Part shown: in pieces, positions 13,074 to 13,323 of the stretch | Numbering within the stretch: position 1 is the first letter of the stretch | Layout of the letters: the number at the start of each line of letters is the position of its first letter | NCBI GenBank assembly: GCA_013360825.1 | Contig: JABWAY010000210.1 | Coordinates: 1-13,323 of the forward strand | Direction: 5' to 3' | DNA from: Candidatus Brocadiia bacterium | GTDB lineage: Bacteria; Planctomycetota; MHYJ01; WSZJ01 | Length of the DNA: 13,323 bases | Made by a program: the position numbers and the translations under genes | The notes under the pieces: generated by a model | What the model was told of the DNA's origin: nothing | Database searches by the model: none | What the model saw: only the letters and a program-made list of their open reading frames with translations

Positions 13074-13323
13074 ACGTGCCCTGGTTCAGCGCGTTCCTGC
13101 AGGCGTTCGGGCTGGGGCTGTTCGCCTTCTGCTTCCCGGTCCCGGTCGGCGAGGTCGGGCGCGGGTTTTACAAGATGATGGCCGGGTGGGGGCTCGCGAT
13201 GGCCGCGGGGGCGGCGCTGACCCGGGGATGGAACGCGGAACCCGCGTGCGTGGCGGCCTGGGTGTTCGTCGGCTTCGCGGCGTTCGCCAACGGCCTCATC
13301 TGGACCGGCGCGGAGCGGGCGAT
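13070..13323 (+). CDS. Membrane protein, 3' end beyond the window
   Basis: ATG 13070 overlaps the preceding stop as ATGA, and the frame is open for 84 codons to the window edge. The visible part has three hydrophobic segments (about 5-24, 39-52 and 60-80) and the conserved-looking loop PVPVGEVGRGFYKMM (about 23-37). It is highly enriched in Phe, Trp, Ala and Gly. I do not recognise the family; the loop suggests an integral membrane protein with a functional extramembrane turn. It extends the rhodanese-mqnE operon, which therefore continues past the window. Confidence 0.75.
   Translation, partial: MNVPWFSAFLQAFGLGLFAFCFPVPVGEVGRGFYKMMAGWGLAMAAGAALTRGWNAEPACVAAWVFVGFAAFANGLIWTGAERA

Overview
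This is a very GC-rich bacterial chromosomal window. It is densely packed, with 4-nt gene overlaps, several GTG starts, SD motifs on some genes and possible leaderless starts on others. The gene set is UvrA, a TldD/TldE pair, RtcA, MqnE of the futalosine menaquinone route, and a zinc-finger/DUF4190 protein. That suggests an environmental lineage such as Planctomycetota or a neighbouring deep-branching phylum; this placement is tentative. No phage, insertion sequence, CRISPR or plasmid signature is visible. The window reads as core chromosome with some poorly characterised accessory genes.

Layout. (1) 1-429 is the 3' part of a zinc-finger plus DUF4190-like membrane protein. (2) 499-3342 is a full-length uvrA, possibly read from a leaderless promoter, converging on a small zinc-ribbon gene (3361-3660, minus) with a hairpin between the two stops. 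(3) 3854-7126 is a plus-strand unit: a 144-aa alpha-helical-repeat-like protein overlaps tldD by 38 nt, and tldD overlaps tldE/pmbA by 4 nt. (4) 7268-10521 is a minus-strand block, read right to left: tRNA-Leu(CAG), a strong intrinsic terminator, rtcA, an SPFH/band-7 protein without an evident membrane anchor, and a membrane-anchored transglutaminase-like protein. (5) 10623-13323 is a plus-strand operon behind a near-consensus sigma70 promoter: rhodanese, mqnE, an MBL-fold hydrolase, a 4-TM protein with a CPCC motif, and a second membrane protein cut by the window end. Every junction from mqnE onward is a 4-nt overlap.

Function. The tldDE unit probably makes a heterodimeric peptidase with an extra small partner. 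The plus-strand operon at the right combines menaquinone biosynthesis with sulfur and thiol chemistry and two membrane proteins. The candidate for a little-described system is the rtcA-SPFH-transglutaminase-like cluster beside a tRNA gene. It has no rtcB in view, its RtcA lacks the usual Glu of the N-terminal loop, and its first gene starts 17 nt past a tRNA terminator. A second unexplained feature is a block-wise change of GC skew every 0.5-1 kb that ignores gene boundaries and gene orientation.
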